The notes: a model not told the origin generated them from the sequence alone. Shown: positions 1-7,830, numbered from the stretch's first letter. The stretch: 64,000 bases of DNA from Natronobacterium gregoryi SP2 (GCF_000230715.2 NC_019792.1:2170001-2234000), one strand, 5' to 3'. A program made the numbers and translations.

Positions 1-1
1 C

Positions 2-235
2 TTCGAGAACGTCCTCGAGTGTGCCAGCCCGCTCGGACTCTACTCCGAGAAGATCGATCCCGAAGACGGCCAACTACTCGGGAACTTCCCACAGGCGTTC
101 TCCCACCTCGGGCTGATAAACAGCGTGACGTATCTCGCGCGGGCACTCGAGCACGACGGCGACGTCCGACCCGAGGATTTCCACCCCGACAACGTCGAAA
201 CGCTGTTCAGGCGGGGGGACCGTCCCGAACCGTGA
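2..235 (+). CDS. C-terminal end of a glycoside hydrolase family 15 protein (partial)
   Basis: Only the last 77 codons are in the window; the gene runs in from the left. The segment GNFPQAFSHLGLINS is the conserved end of the (alpha/alpha)6 barrel of GH15 enzymes (glucoamylase, trehalase, glucodextranase). The family cleaves terminal alpha-glucosyl residues from glucans or trehalose. Which substrate this one uses cannot be told from the fragment. It ends in a TGA and is followed by about 200 bp with no gene. Confidence 0.8.
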   Translation, partial: FENVLECASPLGLYSEKIDPEDGQLLGNFPQAFSHLGLINSVTYLARALEHDGDVRPEDFHPDNVETLFRRGDRPEP

Positions 236-434
236 GGCTGTCGGCTCGAGCGGCAGATGCGAAAAACGGGCTGCAGACGACGGCTAGCCCCGCGACGGCG
301 TCGGGAAACCGCCGTCGACGATGCCACCACGATTCCGGGTTTCGCCCTCGGTTTCCTCGTCAGGAGAGGGAAGTCCGGGATGCTGGGCACGGGAACCGCC
401 TCCGTTCGGAGCTAGTCGCTCGAGCCGGGAACCC

Positions 435-644
435 TCACTCGAGGTAGCCCAGTCCCCGGAGCTGTTCGGTGATCTCCTCGAACTCGGCTTCCGTGAGCTG
501 GCCTTCCTTCTGGTGCTGGATGACGATGCTGCGCAGCAGGAACCGGACGAGGTCGCTCGTGCTCTGGAAGCTCGTCCCCTCGATCGTCTCGTCGACGCGG
601 TCCGCGAGGTCTTTCGGGATCGAAACCGTCGTATATTCCGTCAT
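435..644 (-). CDS. ribbon-helix-helix (CopG-type) DNA-binding protein
   Basis: A 69-residue protein. The N-terminus YTTVSIPKDLADRVDE has the alternating pattern of an RHH beta strand, followed by the two helices that form the dimeric DNA-binding fold; the C-terminal half is an acidic tail. The Met of MTEYTT is preferred because it places the beta strand at the N-terminus as in the family; an upstream Met would add nine residues. No toxin gene is adjacent, so it is probably a stand-alone regulator. The target is unknown. Confidence 0.75.
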   Translation of the reverse strand: MTEYTTVSIPKDLADRVDETIEGTSFQSTSDLVRFLLRSIVIQHQKEGQLTEAEFEEITEQLRGLGYLE

Positions 645-787
645 ACCCGTGGTTGGGTCGCGGCTCCCCAAATGCGTGTCGACGGGACGGTGACAGTTAG
701 TTAGCGGAAGCCCATGACTTTAGTCGTGGGTCTGAGCGATAGGCATTTCCGAGTATTCAATGAAAACAGCAGGCTGGATTTCACATG

Positions 788-934
788 TTATAGCGAATTA
801 TTCTCTTCAAGACGTTTTGCTCCCTGGAGCAACATTCCTTTCCACGTCACGCCGTGCTTTTTCTTCAATTCCTTGAGTTGCTCGTACTGTTCCTCGTTGT
901 CCATTTCGACGTATACCCTTTGGGTATCTCCCAT
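788..934 (-). CDS. 48-residue protein divergent from tnpB within the IS1341 element
   Basis: The reading frame starts MGDTQRVYVEMDNEEQYEQL, continues with a Lys-rich segment and ends ...LEENNSL. It is highly charged, with a short beta strand (RVYVEM) followed by helices, like a minimal RHH or helix-turn-helix regulator. Its start lies 57 bp from the tnpB start on the other strand, so the two share one promoter region (about 935-990). Small proteins of this kind recur beside haloarchaeal IS1341 tnpB genes. A role in controlling tnpB or its RNA is inference. Confidence 0.65.
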   Translation of the reverse strand: MGDTQRVYVEMDNEEQYEQLKELKKKHGVTWKGMLLQGAKRLEENNSL

Positions 935-991
935 ACATACCCATACTATACCCAACCTTCTTAGTGTTCTGTCTCCATACGACTACACGTG

Positions 992-2314
992 ATGCAGCGC
1001 ACTAACACGTTCGAGGTACGCCCTCTATCCGTCAACGACGAGGAGCTACTTCTCGACGTGTTAGATGCGTCCGCTGCACTCTGGAACGAGGTCAACTACG
1101 AGCGACGCCAGAACTTCTTCAACGGCGAATCCGTTTGGGAAGTTTCTGATTATCGAGAACGCTACAAAGACGTTCTCGGCAGCGCAACCGCTCAACAAAT
1201 CATTCGGAAGAACAAGTCGGCGTGGAAGTCCTTCCTCTCGCTCAACGAGAAATGGAAGGACGGAGACCTCGACGAGAAACCCTCGCCCCCAGGTTACTGG
1301 GGAAACGAGGACGACGGTCGAGAACTCTCCACGCTCATCCGTAACGACATGTACTCGGTAGAGTTCGGCGACCGCTCCCGACTCGAAATTCCAATCGGAA
1401 GCAAGCTGAAAGACGAGTACGACTACGGGTACTACGAGCGGTTGCGCTTAGAAGTCGCTGGCGAGCCAAAGTGGACTGGCGAGCAAGGCCGCCTCGAACT
1501 CACGTACGACGAGACCACCGACACGTTCAGAGCAATTCAACCCGTAGAAGTTCCTGATTCTGCGCGGGATTCACCACTGGCTTCAGAAGAGGCTGCTCTG
1601 GACATCGGTGCGAACAATCTGGTCGCCTGCACTACCACTGCAGGCGACCAGTACGTGTACGAAGGGCGGTCCTTGTGCGAGCGATTCCGTGAGACTACGG
1701 AAGAGATAGCGCACTGCCAGTCCTTGCTGGACGACCAGCGTCGGACGAGCAAGCGCATCGACCGCTTGTACGATAAGCGGACGAAGCGTCGCAACCATGC
1801 TCAAGACGCTCTCGTTCGAGACCTCGTCGAACAACTGTACGAAGATGGTGTGTACCAACTCTACGTTGGCGACCTCGGCGACGTGCTGGAAACGCACTGG
1901 GTTGCCGAGGTCAACGAGAAGACACACAATTTCTGGGCGTTCGGACGCTTCGTCCAGCGTCTCGAAAGCGTCTGCGAGGAGTATGGTATCGAGGTCTGTG
2001 AAGAGTCTGAAGAATGGACGACCCAACAGTGTCCAAAGTGCAACGAGCGAGACAATACTCATCGAAACGAAGACTATTCTCGGTGCAATGAGTGCGGTTT
2101 CGAGGGACATGCCGACCTTGCTGCGAGTCGAGTGTTCCTTGAAAAAGAGACGAGTGAATCGGTCGGGCTGATGGCTCAGCCTGTGTGCTTCGAGTGGGAC
2201 GACCACGAATGGTCGGAGGTATCATACTCTCCCGTCAGGGTAAGTCCCAAAGAAGCTCACACGAACCAGAGTACCTACGTTGTAGGGAAACTTGCCTCTG
2301 TGGATTCAGCATAG
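992..2314 (+). CDS. tnpB: TnpB-type RNA-guided nuclease homologue
   Basis: 440 residues. TnpB proteins are RuvC-like nucleases guided by an RNA from the element's right end, and they keep the donor site occupied after transposition. Visible here: RuvC motif I (LDIGANN, Asp204), the bridging helix rich in Arg/Lys, a zinc ribbon (CPKC ... CNEC) and motif III (GHADLAASR, Asp375). RuvC motif II reads YVGDLGD (residues 292-298), where most TnpB proteins have (V/I)EDL, so the usual catalytic Glu is a Gly. Whether the adjacent Asp294 can replace it is unknown. The ATG at 992 is used; a GTG at 989 is in frame. Confidence 0.9.
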   Translation: MQRTNTFEVRPLSVNDEELLLDVLDASAALWNEVNYERRQNFFNGESVWEVSDYRERYKDVLGSATAQQIIRKNKSAWKSFLSLNEKWKDGDLDEKPSPPGYWGNEDDGRELSTLIRNDMYSVEFGDRSRLEIPIGSKLKDEYDYGYYERLRLEVAGEPKWTGEQGRLELTYDETTDTFRAIQPVEVPDSARDSPLASEEAALDIGANNLVACTTTAGDQYVYEGRSLCERFRETTEEIAHCQSLLDDQRRTSKRIDRLYDKRTKRRNHAQDALVRDLVEQLYEDGVYQLYVGDLGDVLETHWVAEVNEKTHNFWAFGRFVQRLESVCEEYGIEVCEESEEWTTQQCPKCNERDNTHRNEDYSRCNECGFEGHADLAASRVFLEKETSESVGLMAQPVCFEWDDHEWSEVSYSPVRVSPKEAHTNQSTYVVGKLASVDSA

Positions 2315-2366
2315 CCTGAAATCCCAGCAGAGGAATCCCACGGCTTCAGCCGTGGGAGGAAGTCAA
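2215..2366 (+). ncRNA. putative omega (right-end guide) RNA of the TnpB element
   Basis: In IS605-family elements the guide RNA overlaps the 3' end of tnpB and runs to the right end, where its guide begins in flanking DNA. Here the strong hairpin at 2337-2356 followed by GAGGAAGTCAAG would form its 3' scaffold. The 5' boundary is a guess from the typical length of about 150 nt. Confidence 0.4.
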
Positions 2367-2409
2367 GGGTTTCGTAGCGGTTTTTATACCCGACTGTCAA
2401 TAGGGAGCT

Positions 2410-2739
2410 ATGGGAGTCCGGCCACCATCGAACGGAGACGACGACGAACCCGAGAGCGTCGAGTTCGGCATCGCTGCCGTCGACGCTCGTCTCAAGCACG
2501 CTGATCTCTCTTTTCCAGCCTCGAAAGACGACGTCGCCGCCGAACTCGGGAACGAACGCATCCCGTACGACGTCCACGGCAACGACGTCTCGCTCGGCGA
2601 GATGCTCGCAGAAGTCGAGTCGACGGAGTTTCGCTCCCGTCAGGAACTGCTGAACGAACTCCACGAACCGTTCGAGGAGTACCGCCGGGAACACTCCGGC
2701 GGCGTCTTCCAGCAAGTACGGTCGATGCTTCCGTTCTAG
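2410..2739 (+). CDS. conserved haloarchaeal DUF5789-type protein
   Basis: A 109-residue soluble, acidic protein with no membrane segment. It resembles the small haloarchaeal DUF5789 family (pattern ...LGNERIPYDVHGNDVSLGEMLAEV...RQELLNEL). The function is unknown. The last four bases overlap the convergent aglJ gene. Its 5' end is close to the right end of the IS1341 element. Confidence 0.65.
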   Translation: MGVRPPSNGDDDEPESVEFGIAAVDARLKHADLSFPASKDDVAAELGNERIPYDVHGNDVSLGEMLAEVESTEFRSRQELLNELHEPFEEYRREHSGGVFQQVRSMLPF

Positions 2740-3707
2740 CGGTCGTCGTCGGTCTCGCCCGCCTCGCGTCGCTCTCGCGTGATCTGCTCGAGGCGACGAC
2801 GCTGTTCGCGGTGCAGGGTGACGAACATATCCGAGAGCACGCCGAACATCAGCAACTGGACGCCGAGCAGGATGCCGGCCGCGGCGACCACCGCCAGAAT
2901 CTCGTGGCCCTGACCGTACTGGACCCACTGCCAGAGGACGTACGCCGCGACGACGCCGCCAGCGGCGATGCCCGAGACGCCAAGACTCCCGAAGTAAAAC
3001 AGCGGGTTGTTGGTCTTGGCAAGCGAGTACAGCGCGAGGATGATCGTCCCACCGTCCCTGATCGGGTGGAGGTTCGTCTCCGACTCTTCGGGTCGGGCGC
3101 TGTAACTGATCGGGACGACCGTCGTGTCGATGCCGTGTTTCACACACTCGACGGCGAGTTCGGTCTCGATCGTGAACCCGTCCGAGTCCAGCGAGAGTCG
3201 CTCGAAGGAATCGGCCGTGAACGCGCGATACCCCGAGAGGATGTCGTCGTAGTCCGCGCCGTGAATAAAGCGAAACGAGCGGTTGATCATCCGGTTCCCG
3301 AAGCCGTTCAGCGCGCGCATCGCGTCGTCGTCCATGTCTGCAAAGCGGTTGCCGATCACGTGCTCGTAGCCCCTCGAGAGCGGCTCGAGCATCGTTTCGG
3401 CGTCCGTGGGATCGTAGGTGCCGTCGCCGTCGAGCATCAGGACGTAGGGAACGTCGATGTAGTCGACGGCCTCGCGAACGGCCTGGCCCTTCCCGTCGCC
3501 AGACTGGACGAGGACGGTCGCACCGTGCTCGCGGGCGATCTCCTGGGTGTCGTCCTCGGAGCCGCCGTCGATGACGACGACGTTCCCGTAGCCCTGTTCG
3601 TGGAAGCCGTCAATCACGTCGCCGACCGTGGCTGCCTCGTCTAGGGTGGGTATGAGGACACACACCTCTTCGGACGAAATCTCGCGCGTCGTCTCGGCCT
3701 CGCTCAT
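2736..3707 (-). CDS. aglJ: dolichyl-phosphate hexosyltransferase AglJ (first step of S-layer N-glycosylation)
   Basis: A GT2-family enzyme of about 323 residues. In Haloferax, AglJ adds the first glucose to dolichol phosphate on the cytoplasmic face. Visible: a GT-A fold beginning VCVLIPTLDEAATVGDVI, the metal-binding DGDGTYDP motif, NRFADMD, and a C-terminal pair of hydrophobic segments (GSLGVSGIAAGGVVAAY and ILAVVAAAGILLGVQLLMFG) as in AglJ. The start at MSEAETT is preferred; an in-frame ATG at 3761 would add 18 residues and lies nearer a possible TATA box. It is convergent with the preceding gene by four bases. Confidence 0.85.
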   Translation of the reverse strand: MSEAETTREISSEEVCVLIPTLDEAATVGDVIDGFHEQGYGNVVVIDGGSEDDTQEIAREHGATVLVQSGDGKGQAVREAVDYIDVPYVLMLDGDGTYDPTDAETMLEPLSRGYEHVIGNRFADMDDDAMRALNGFGNRMINRSFRFIHGADYDDILSGYRAFTADSFERLSLDSDGFTIETELAVECVKHGIDTTVVPISYSARPEESETNLHPIRDGGTIILALYSLAKTNNPLFYFGSLGVSGIAAGGVVAAYVLWQWVQYGQGHEILAVVAAAGILLGVQLLMFGVLSDMFVTLHREQRRRLEQITRERREAGETDDDR

Positions 3708-3832
3708 GGCGATGACCTCCCCGCCACGGTCCGAGTGCGCGAGTGTTCCGTCATTTTCCATCGCCAGTCACTCTCTCGTGGGGCTGCAAAAGGTTACTGA
3801 AAGCCGTCGTGGGACCGATCGATGGTCTCTGC

Positions 3833-3840
3833 TATAATAA
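3833..3840 (+). promoter_or_regulatory. TATA box for the VapB-like gene at 3865
   Basis: TATAATAA lies 25 bp upstream of the ATG at 3865, which implies a leaderless transcript, the common arrangement in haloarchaea. Confidence 0.55.
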
Positions 3841-3864
3841 GGCCACACGTGCAAACGGACACGT

Positions 3865-4146
3865 ATGGGGACGAAGACGGTCAGTATCCGGGGCGACGTC
3901 TACGAGCGACTACGCGCCCGGAAGCGCGACGACGAGAGTTTCAGTGCCCTCCTCGAGCGGCTACTCGAGGAGTCCGAACCCGACTGGGAGGCGACGTTCG
4001 GAACGCTCTCGAGCGAGGATACAGGGGGCCTCGAGGAGGTCGTCGCTCGAGTGCGGGCTGAATCCGACAGGGGACACATCGATCGGCAGCGTGGTGCACT
4101 CGAGGCGTTCGGTGAGGTGACCGACGAGGAAACGAATAGTGAGTGA
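3865..4146 (+). CDS. VapB-family antitoxin-like protein
   Basis: 93 residues. The N-terminus KTVSIRGDVYERLRARKRDDESFSALLERLL matches the archaeal VapB/DUF217 family, whose N-terminal segment binds DNA and whose C-terminal tail normally blocks a VapC PIN nuclease. The C-terminal half is a long acidic tail. No vapC-like PIN-domain gene follows. Instead a second, similar gene starts 66 bp downstream, then the convergent aglM. It is therefore an orphan antitoxin or a stand-alone regulator. Confidence 0.7.
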   Translation: MGTKTVSIRGDVYERLRARKRDDESFSALLERLLEESEPDWEATFGTLSSEDTGGLEEVVARVRAESDRGHIDRQRGALEAFGEVTDEETNSE

Positions 4147-4212
4147 TTCGTCTCTGGTCGATTACGAGGGCCCTCGCCGACGTTTTTGTGGATGAGAACG
4201 AATACGTGTCAC

Positions 4213-4434
4213 GTGAGCAGGGAGATCACCATCTCGGAAGACGTGTACCGGGAGCTGAAACGGGAGACGGAAGATCGGAGTTTCAGCGACGTCATTCGAG
4301 ACCACCTCGAGGAGGGACGGCGGCTCGCCGACGTCACGGGTGAGGGAGTCCTCGACCGGAAAACGCACGGCGCCGTCGAGGACGACGTTCGAGAACTGAG
4401 TCGTGGAACGCTCTCGAGGGTCGACGAGCGGTGA
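4213..4434 (+). CDS. second VapB-family antitoxin-like protein
   Basis: About 73 residues from a GTG start (SREITISEDVYRELKRETEDRSFSDVIRDHLEEG). This start aligns with the N-terminus of the preceding paralogue; an ATG at 4186 would add nine unlikely residues. It has the same domain layout as the upstream gene, a DNA-binding N-terminus and an acidic tail. No PIN-domain toxin follows; the next gene is convergent aglM 22 bp away. Confidence 0.6.
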   Translation: MSREITISEDVYRELKRETEDRSFSDVIRDHLEEGRRLADVTGEGVLDRKTHGAVEDDVRELSRGTLSRVDER

Positions 4435-4456
4435 AGTTTTGTGACGCGTACTGCCG

Positions 4457-5752
4457 TTACCAGGTCAGACCCTCGTACACTTCGAGGTCGTCCTCGTCGA
4501 TGTCGACGCGCCGGCCGTCGACGAGGACCGCCCGGCGCATCCCGTCGAACGCGAGGTCGTCGAACTCCGGCCAGTCGGTCGCGACGACCGCGCCGTCTGC
4601 CCCCTCGAGTGCCGCTTCGGCGGAGTCGGCGAACTCGAGATCGAGGTCGGGATACTTTTCGCGGACGTTGTCCATGGCGACGGGGTCGTAGGCGACGACC
4701 GTCGCGCCCCGGCTCTCGAGGTGCTCGAGAACGTCCAGTGCGCGGGACTTCCGGATGTCGTCCGTGCCCGGCTTGAACGAGAGGCCGAGAACCGCGATGC
4801 GGGCACCCTCGAGGTCGACGTGGTCCGCGAGGAGAGCGACGAGCCGACGCGGCTGCTCGTCGTTGACCGCGACGACGGCGTCGAGCAGGTCGGGGTCGTA
4901 CCCCTGTTCGCGTGCGCCCGCTCGAAGTGCAGCGACGTCTTTCGGGAAACAGGAGCCGCCCCAGCCCAGCCCCGAGCGCATGAATCGCTCGGAGATGCGG
5001 TCGTCGAGGCCGACCGCCGCGAGCACCTCGTAGGCGTCCGCGCCGTACTCCTTGGCGACGTTGCCGAGTTCGTTGACCAGCGAGACTTTGGCGGCGAGGA
5101 AGGCGTTGTTCGCGTACTTGATGAGTTCGGCCTCGCGGACGTCGGTCTCGACGAGGTGAGTGCCGTCGTTCCCGAGAATGGGCGCGTAGAGCCCCCGGAG
5201 AGTGGCGGCCGCCTCGTCGGTGCGGGTGCCGACGACGACCTTGTCCGGCTCGAGGAAATCGCCCACGGCAGTGCCCATCCGGAGGAACTCGGGGTTCATC
5301 GCGACCTCGAGTCCCTCGTCGAGGTGCATGCCGGCTGTCTCCTCGAGGATCGGTGCGACGACGTCCTCGGTGGTGCCGGGAAGGACCGTGCTCTTGACGA
5401 CCACGAGGTGGTCGCCGCCTTTGTCGGCGAGGGCCTCACCGAGCATCTCCGTCCCGGCACGCATCGGCGCGAGGTCCAGGCTGCCGTCCTCGCTTTGGGG
5501 CGTCGGGAGACAGAGGATGGTGACCTCGGTGTCACGGACACTGGCGTAGTCCGTGGTCGCCCGGAGGCTGGTGCCTGCGTTGTCGGCGATGCGCTGCTCG
5601 AGGCCGGACTCGTGGATCGGCGCTTCGCCCGCGTTGATCGTTTCGACGATGTCTTCGTCGATCTCGACGTTGACGACGTCGTGACCCAGGTCGGCGAGGC
5701 AGGCGGCGACGGTCGTACCGACGTAGCCGCTGCCGACGATAGAGACGTTCAT
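4457..5752 (-). CDS. aglM: UDP-glucose 6-dehydrogenase AglM
   Basis: 431 residues. It oxidises UDP-glucose to UDP-glucuronate with NAD+, supplying hexuronic acid for the N-glycan. Visible: an N-terminal Rossmann motif (VSIVGSGYVGTTVAACL), a central domain with NPEFLR and EADLIKYANN-like segments, catalytic Cys268 in GWGGSCFPKD, and the C-terminal UDP-binding domain (LGLSFKPGTDDIRKSRA). The start chosen puts the Rossmann strand at the N-terminus; longer in-frame forms have non-coding-like sequence. aglF lies just upstream on the same strand, 106 bp away. Confidence 0.92.
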   Translation of the reverse strand: MNVSIVGSGYVGTTVAACLADLGHDVVNVEIDEDIVETINAGEAPIHESGLEQRIADNAGTSLRATTDYASVRDTEVTILCLPTPQSEDGSLDLAPMRAGTEMLGEALADKGGDHLVVVKSTVLPGTTEDVVAPILEETAGMHLDEGLEVAMNPEFLRMGTAVGDFLEPDKVVVGTRTDEAAATLRGLYAPILGNDGTHLVETDVREAELIKYANNAFLAAKVSLVNELGNVAKEYGADAYEVLAAVGLDDRISERFMRSGLGWGGSCFPKDVAALRAGAREQGYDPDLLDAVVAVNDEQPRRLVALLADHVDLEGARIAVLGLSFKPGTDDIRKSRALDVLEHLESRGATVVAYDPVAMDNVREKYPDLDLEFADSAEAALEGADGAVVATDWPEFDDLAFDGMRRAVLVDGRRVDIDEDDLEVYEGLTW

Positions 5753-5858
5753 ACGGGGGAAGTGTGGTGGTAGAAGGTAGACGTTTTGGGTTCGGAGCGA
5801 AGCGATTTCGCTACCAGTGAATCGATGCTCGAGAAAAACCGCGTTCGGTAGCGGACGA

Positions 5859-6608
5859 TCAGTCGTCGACTTCGATCTGGGAGGCTTCGATTTCGTCGCC
5901 GTTCTCGAGTCGCTGTTCGGCCCGGTCGCGGTCCTCGGGGTAGCCGACATCGATCCGCCAGCCGTCCATGCGGATGGCGTCGATCGTGCGACCGGACTGG
6001 ATCAGCAGGTCGATCGCGTCGGGGAGCTCGTACTCGCCGCGGTCGCTCGGTTGCACGAGATGACAGGCGTGGAAGATCGCCGGCGTGAACGTGTAGAAGC
6101 CGGTCATGACGAGATTGGAGGGTGGATCGTCGGGTTTCTCCATCACCTCGACGATCTCGCCGTACTCGTTGGTGTCGAGGACGCCGTACCGGCTGGCTTC
6201 CTCCCAGGGGACCTCCTCGACGAGGAACGCGGCATCGGCGCGGTCTTCCTGCTGGCGATTGATGACGTCGCCGAGATTCGACCGGAAGACGTTGTCCCCC
6301 AACATCAACATGAAGTCGTCGTCGACGTGTGGCTCGGCCTGGAGAATCGCGTGGGCCAGTCCGAGCTGCTCGCGCTGGTGGGTGTAGGTGATCGGCACAC
6401 CCTCGTACTCGTCGCCGTAGCGGTCGATGATCTGTTCTTTCTGGTAGCCGACGACGACGATGAACTCGCTTGCGCCGACCTCGAGGAGGTTGTCGAAGAC
6501 GTCCTCGATGAGCGGTTTCCCGTCGACCTCGACGAGGACCTTCGGCTTGTCCTCGGTGAGTGGCCGGAGGCGTGTTCCCTTGCCCGCGGCCAGTACGACT
6601 GCTTGCAT
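5859..6608 (-). CDS. aglF: sugar-nucleotide pyrophosphorylase (AglF-type glucose-1-phosphate uridylyltransferase)
   Basis: 249 residues. It would make UDP-glucose from UTP and glucose-1-phosphate, feeding AglJ and AglM. Visible: the nucleotidyltransferase signature AVVLAAGKGTRLRPLTEDKPK at the N-terminus, LMLGDNVF (metal/substrate loop) and EKPDDPPSNLVMTGFY. The start is the Met directly before the first strand. A TATA-like AGTATATAG lies about 30 bp upstream (6633-6641, minus strand). Nucleotide specificity (UTP versus dTTP) is inferred from context. Confidence 0.85.
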   Translation of the reverse strand: MQAVVLAAGKGTRLRPLTEDKPKVLVEVDGKPLIEDVFDNLLEVGASEFIVVVGYQKEQIIDRYGDEYEGVPITYTHQREQLGLAHAILQAEPHVDDDFMLMLGDNVFRSNLGDVINRQQEDRADAAFLVEEVPWEEASRYGVLDTNEYGEIVEVMEKPDDPPSNLVMTGFYTFTPAIFHACHLVQPSDRGEYELPDAIDLLIQSGRTIDAIRMDGWRIDVGYPEDRDRAEQRLENGDEIEASQIEVDD

Positions 6609-6655
6609 GTCCGATACGTTTCGACCCGGAGCTATATACTTTGTGAGCAGCGCAC

Positions 6656-6732
6656 TCGAGTGAATCCATCCCGTCTCACCAGTGACCGAATCGGGATTCC
6701 TCGTCGACTCATACGGCTTGCTGTATTCAATT
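6656..6732. repeat. 77-bp direct repeat, copy 1 (edge of duplicated unit)
   Basis: This segment matches 7826-7902 with a single mismatch (T at 6697 versus C at 7867). It marks the left edge of a tandem duplication whose units each hold a ~112-residue gene and a divergent winged-helix gene. Confidence 0.85.
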
Positions 6733-6793
6733 ACCGCCGATTGCCAGAACGGGGTCGGCGATCGGCGGTAAATAGTTACAGCAATCCGTCTCA
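6709..6793. repeat. R1 palindromic repeat, copy with a distinct inner hairpin
   Basis: The left arm TCATACGGCTTGCTGTA and right arm TACAGCAATCCGTCTCA are near-inverted. The inner stem (TTACCGCCGATTGCC with GGCGATCGGCGGTAA) differs completely from that of other copies but still pairs. It shares its last TCA with the next copy, so two R1 units lie head to tail. Confidence 0.75.
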
Positions 6794-6877
6794 TACGGTT
6801 TGCTGTCTGTCAGTTCCGGCGCGTCCGCGAGTCCGCCTGCGGTCGCACCGGTACATCGGGACAGCAGCCCGTCTCAC
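6791..6877. repeat. R1 palindromic repeat copy
   Basis: The left arm TCATACGGTTTGCTGTC and right arm GACAGCAGCCCGTCTCA are near-inverted, with a GC-rich inner stem. The right end supplies the TGA stop (reverse strand, 6874-6876) of the adjacent gene. Confidence 0.8.
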
Positions 6878-7212
6878 TCGTCGATCTCGGGCCACTCGCT
6901 CGAGTCTCCCGGACGGTACGGAATCGTCGCCTCCGGTCCGTACAGCAGCAGTCCGAGCTGACTCGTCTCGGCCCTGATCTCTCGACAGCGACGTCGAGCC
7001 TCCCGGTGCGTCTCCTGAGAACGAGGTTTGCCCCCGATCTCCGCCGACGGGTCGTGGAGCCGCTCGAGCATCGCGTCCGTGAGTCGCTCGAGGGTCTCGA
7101 GGGCGTCACGGATCGAATTCACGTCGGCGGGGGGTCTAGGGGTATAGTTGTCTGGCGTCGGTACGTTCCGCCGGACGGGAGTTTTAGCATCCCGCGAATC
7201 GTCGTTCGACAT
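6874..7212 (-). CDS. small conserved protein of the duplicated two-gene module, copy 1
   Basis: 112 residues, no recognised domain. The N-terminus (SNDDSRDAKTP...) is variable and probably disordered. The middle is helical (LETLERLTDAMLERLHDP), then a basic helix (EARRRCREIRAE), ending LLLYGPEATIPYRPGD. From about residue 38 to the end it is identical to the paralogue at 7961-8296; a diverged third copy lies at 51550-51918. A winged-helix gene is divergent from it in all three places. Its stop codon is part of an R1 repeat. A role as partner or effector of the neighbouring regulator is inference. Confidence 0.7.
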   Translation of the reverse strand: MSNDDSRDAKTPVRRNVPTPDNYTPRPPADVNSIRDALETLERLTDAMLERLHDPSAEIGGKPRSQETHREARRRCREIRAETSQLGLLLYGPEATIPYRPGDSSEWPEIDE

Positions 7213-7339
7213 GGCTTCCAGGCTGGTTGCGGAAGCTTCTCGCGGACTCGGTGGTTAGGTCCCTGGGTCCGCGATTTTGCGACTCCACTACCGAGCGAGC
7301 CGCGCATAGCGTCCGTGTCAGGTGATAATGATCTGCTTT

Positions 7340-7386
7340 GATATAAATTCTACTACGAACGTAGTTTTTAGAGGACTACGTACGTT
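7340..7386. promoter_or_regulatory. TATA box and palindromic operator candidates of module copy 1
   Basis: GATATAAA (7340-7347) is followed at once by a perfect inverted repeat, ACTACGAACGTAGT (7352-7365), and a related palindrome, ACTACGTACGTT (7375-7386). The site lies between the two divergent genes and is AT-rich compared with its surroundings. It would suit autoregulation by the winged-helix protein. Confidence 0.45.
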
Positions 7387-7446
7387 ATTTGATCATCAGT
7401 GGATAGTACTGATTTTTCCGTTTTGCCGATCGGACATCGTAAATAG

Positions 7447-7713
7447 ATGGTTGAGCGGGTTCCCTGGATGGCTCCTGTCGACTACGAGATCATGCTTTTC
7501 TTCGACGAGCACGCGATACAGGTCTCTCCGCGAGTTCTCGCGGCGAACATCGGGTACGACCGCCAGTACGTGAGCAAACGCTGTCGGACCCTCTCGGAAG
7601 CAAGATTGCTGAACGCCGTCGACACTGGCCTGTATCAACTGACGGAAACCGGAGTGGCATATCTCGAGGGGGAACTCGATGCGGACGACCTCGAGAACGC
7701 CGAACCCGAGTAA
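7447..7713 (+). CDS. winged-helix DNA-binding protein of the two-gene module, copy 1
   Basis: 88 residues, about the size of a single winged-helix domain. WMAPVDYEIMLFFDEH is helix 1, ISPRVLAANIGYDRQYVSKRCRTL covers the recognition helix, and GLYQLTETGVAYLEGELD is the wing and last helix. The same frame (WM.P.D..IL ... Y.L...G.AYL.GE.D) occurs in the proteins at 8513 and 51061. It resembles the phage-repressor-like small wHTH proteins of haloarchaea. It is divergent from the 112-residue gene. Confidence 0.8.
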   Translation: MVERVPWMAPVDYEIMLFFDEHAIQVSPRVLAANIGYDRQYVSKRCRTLSEARLLNAVDTGLYQLTETGVAYLEGELDADDLENAEPE

Positions 7714-7792
7714 CGGCCCGGAGCTATCGCTATCGTTGCTATGCCGATTCGACCGTTAGAGCTGGTTTACCCTCCGATACTGTGCAGTTAGT

Positions 7793-7830
7793 TACCCGCC
7801 AGCGGAACGTCGACCGGAAGGTTCTTCGAG
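7793..7830. repeat. duplicated 3' tail of the flippase gene
   Basis: 38 bp match 8817-8854, the end of the flippase coding sequence (encoding NLPVDVPLAG), with one difference. The fragment stands alone here, downstream of the first winged-helix gene, and marks the junction of the tandem duplication. Confidence 0.8.

Larger units (their letters stand above)
697..2366 (+). mobile_element. IS1341-type (IS605 family) element carrying only TnpB
   Basis: The element is bounded by subterminal hairpins: CCCATGACTTTAGTCGTGGG near the left end (711-730) and CCCACGGCTTCAGCCGTGGG near the right end (2337-2356). These fit IS200/IS605 elements, which carry terminal hairpins rather than inverted repeats. 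It holds a tnpB-like gene and a small opposite-strand gene but no TnpA (Y1) transposase, so it could move only with help in trans. The exact ends are estimates. Confidence 0.75.

Noticed and set aside
3865-4434. Complete VapBC toxin-antitoxin modules
   Set aside because: No PIN-domain (VapC) gene is present next to either antitoxin-like gene.
5817-6977. 386-codon plus-strand frame over aglF
   Set aside because: It is antisense to a clear nucleotidyltransferase gene and runs on through repeats; no motif.
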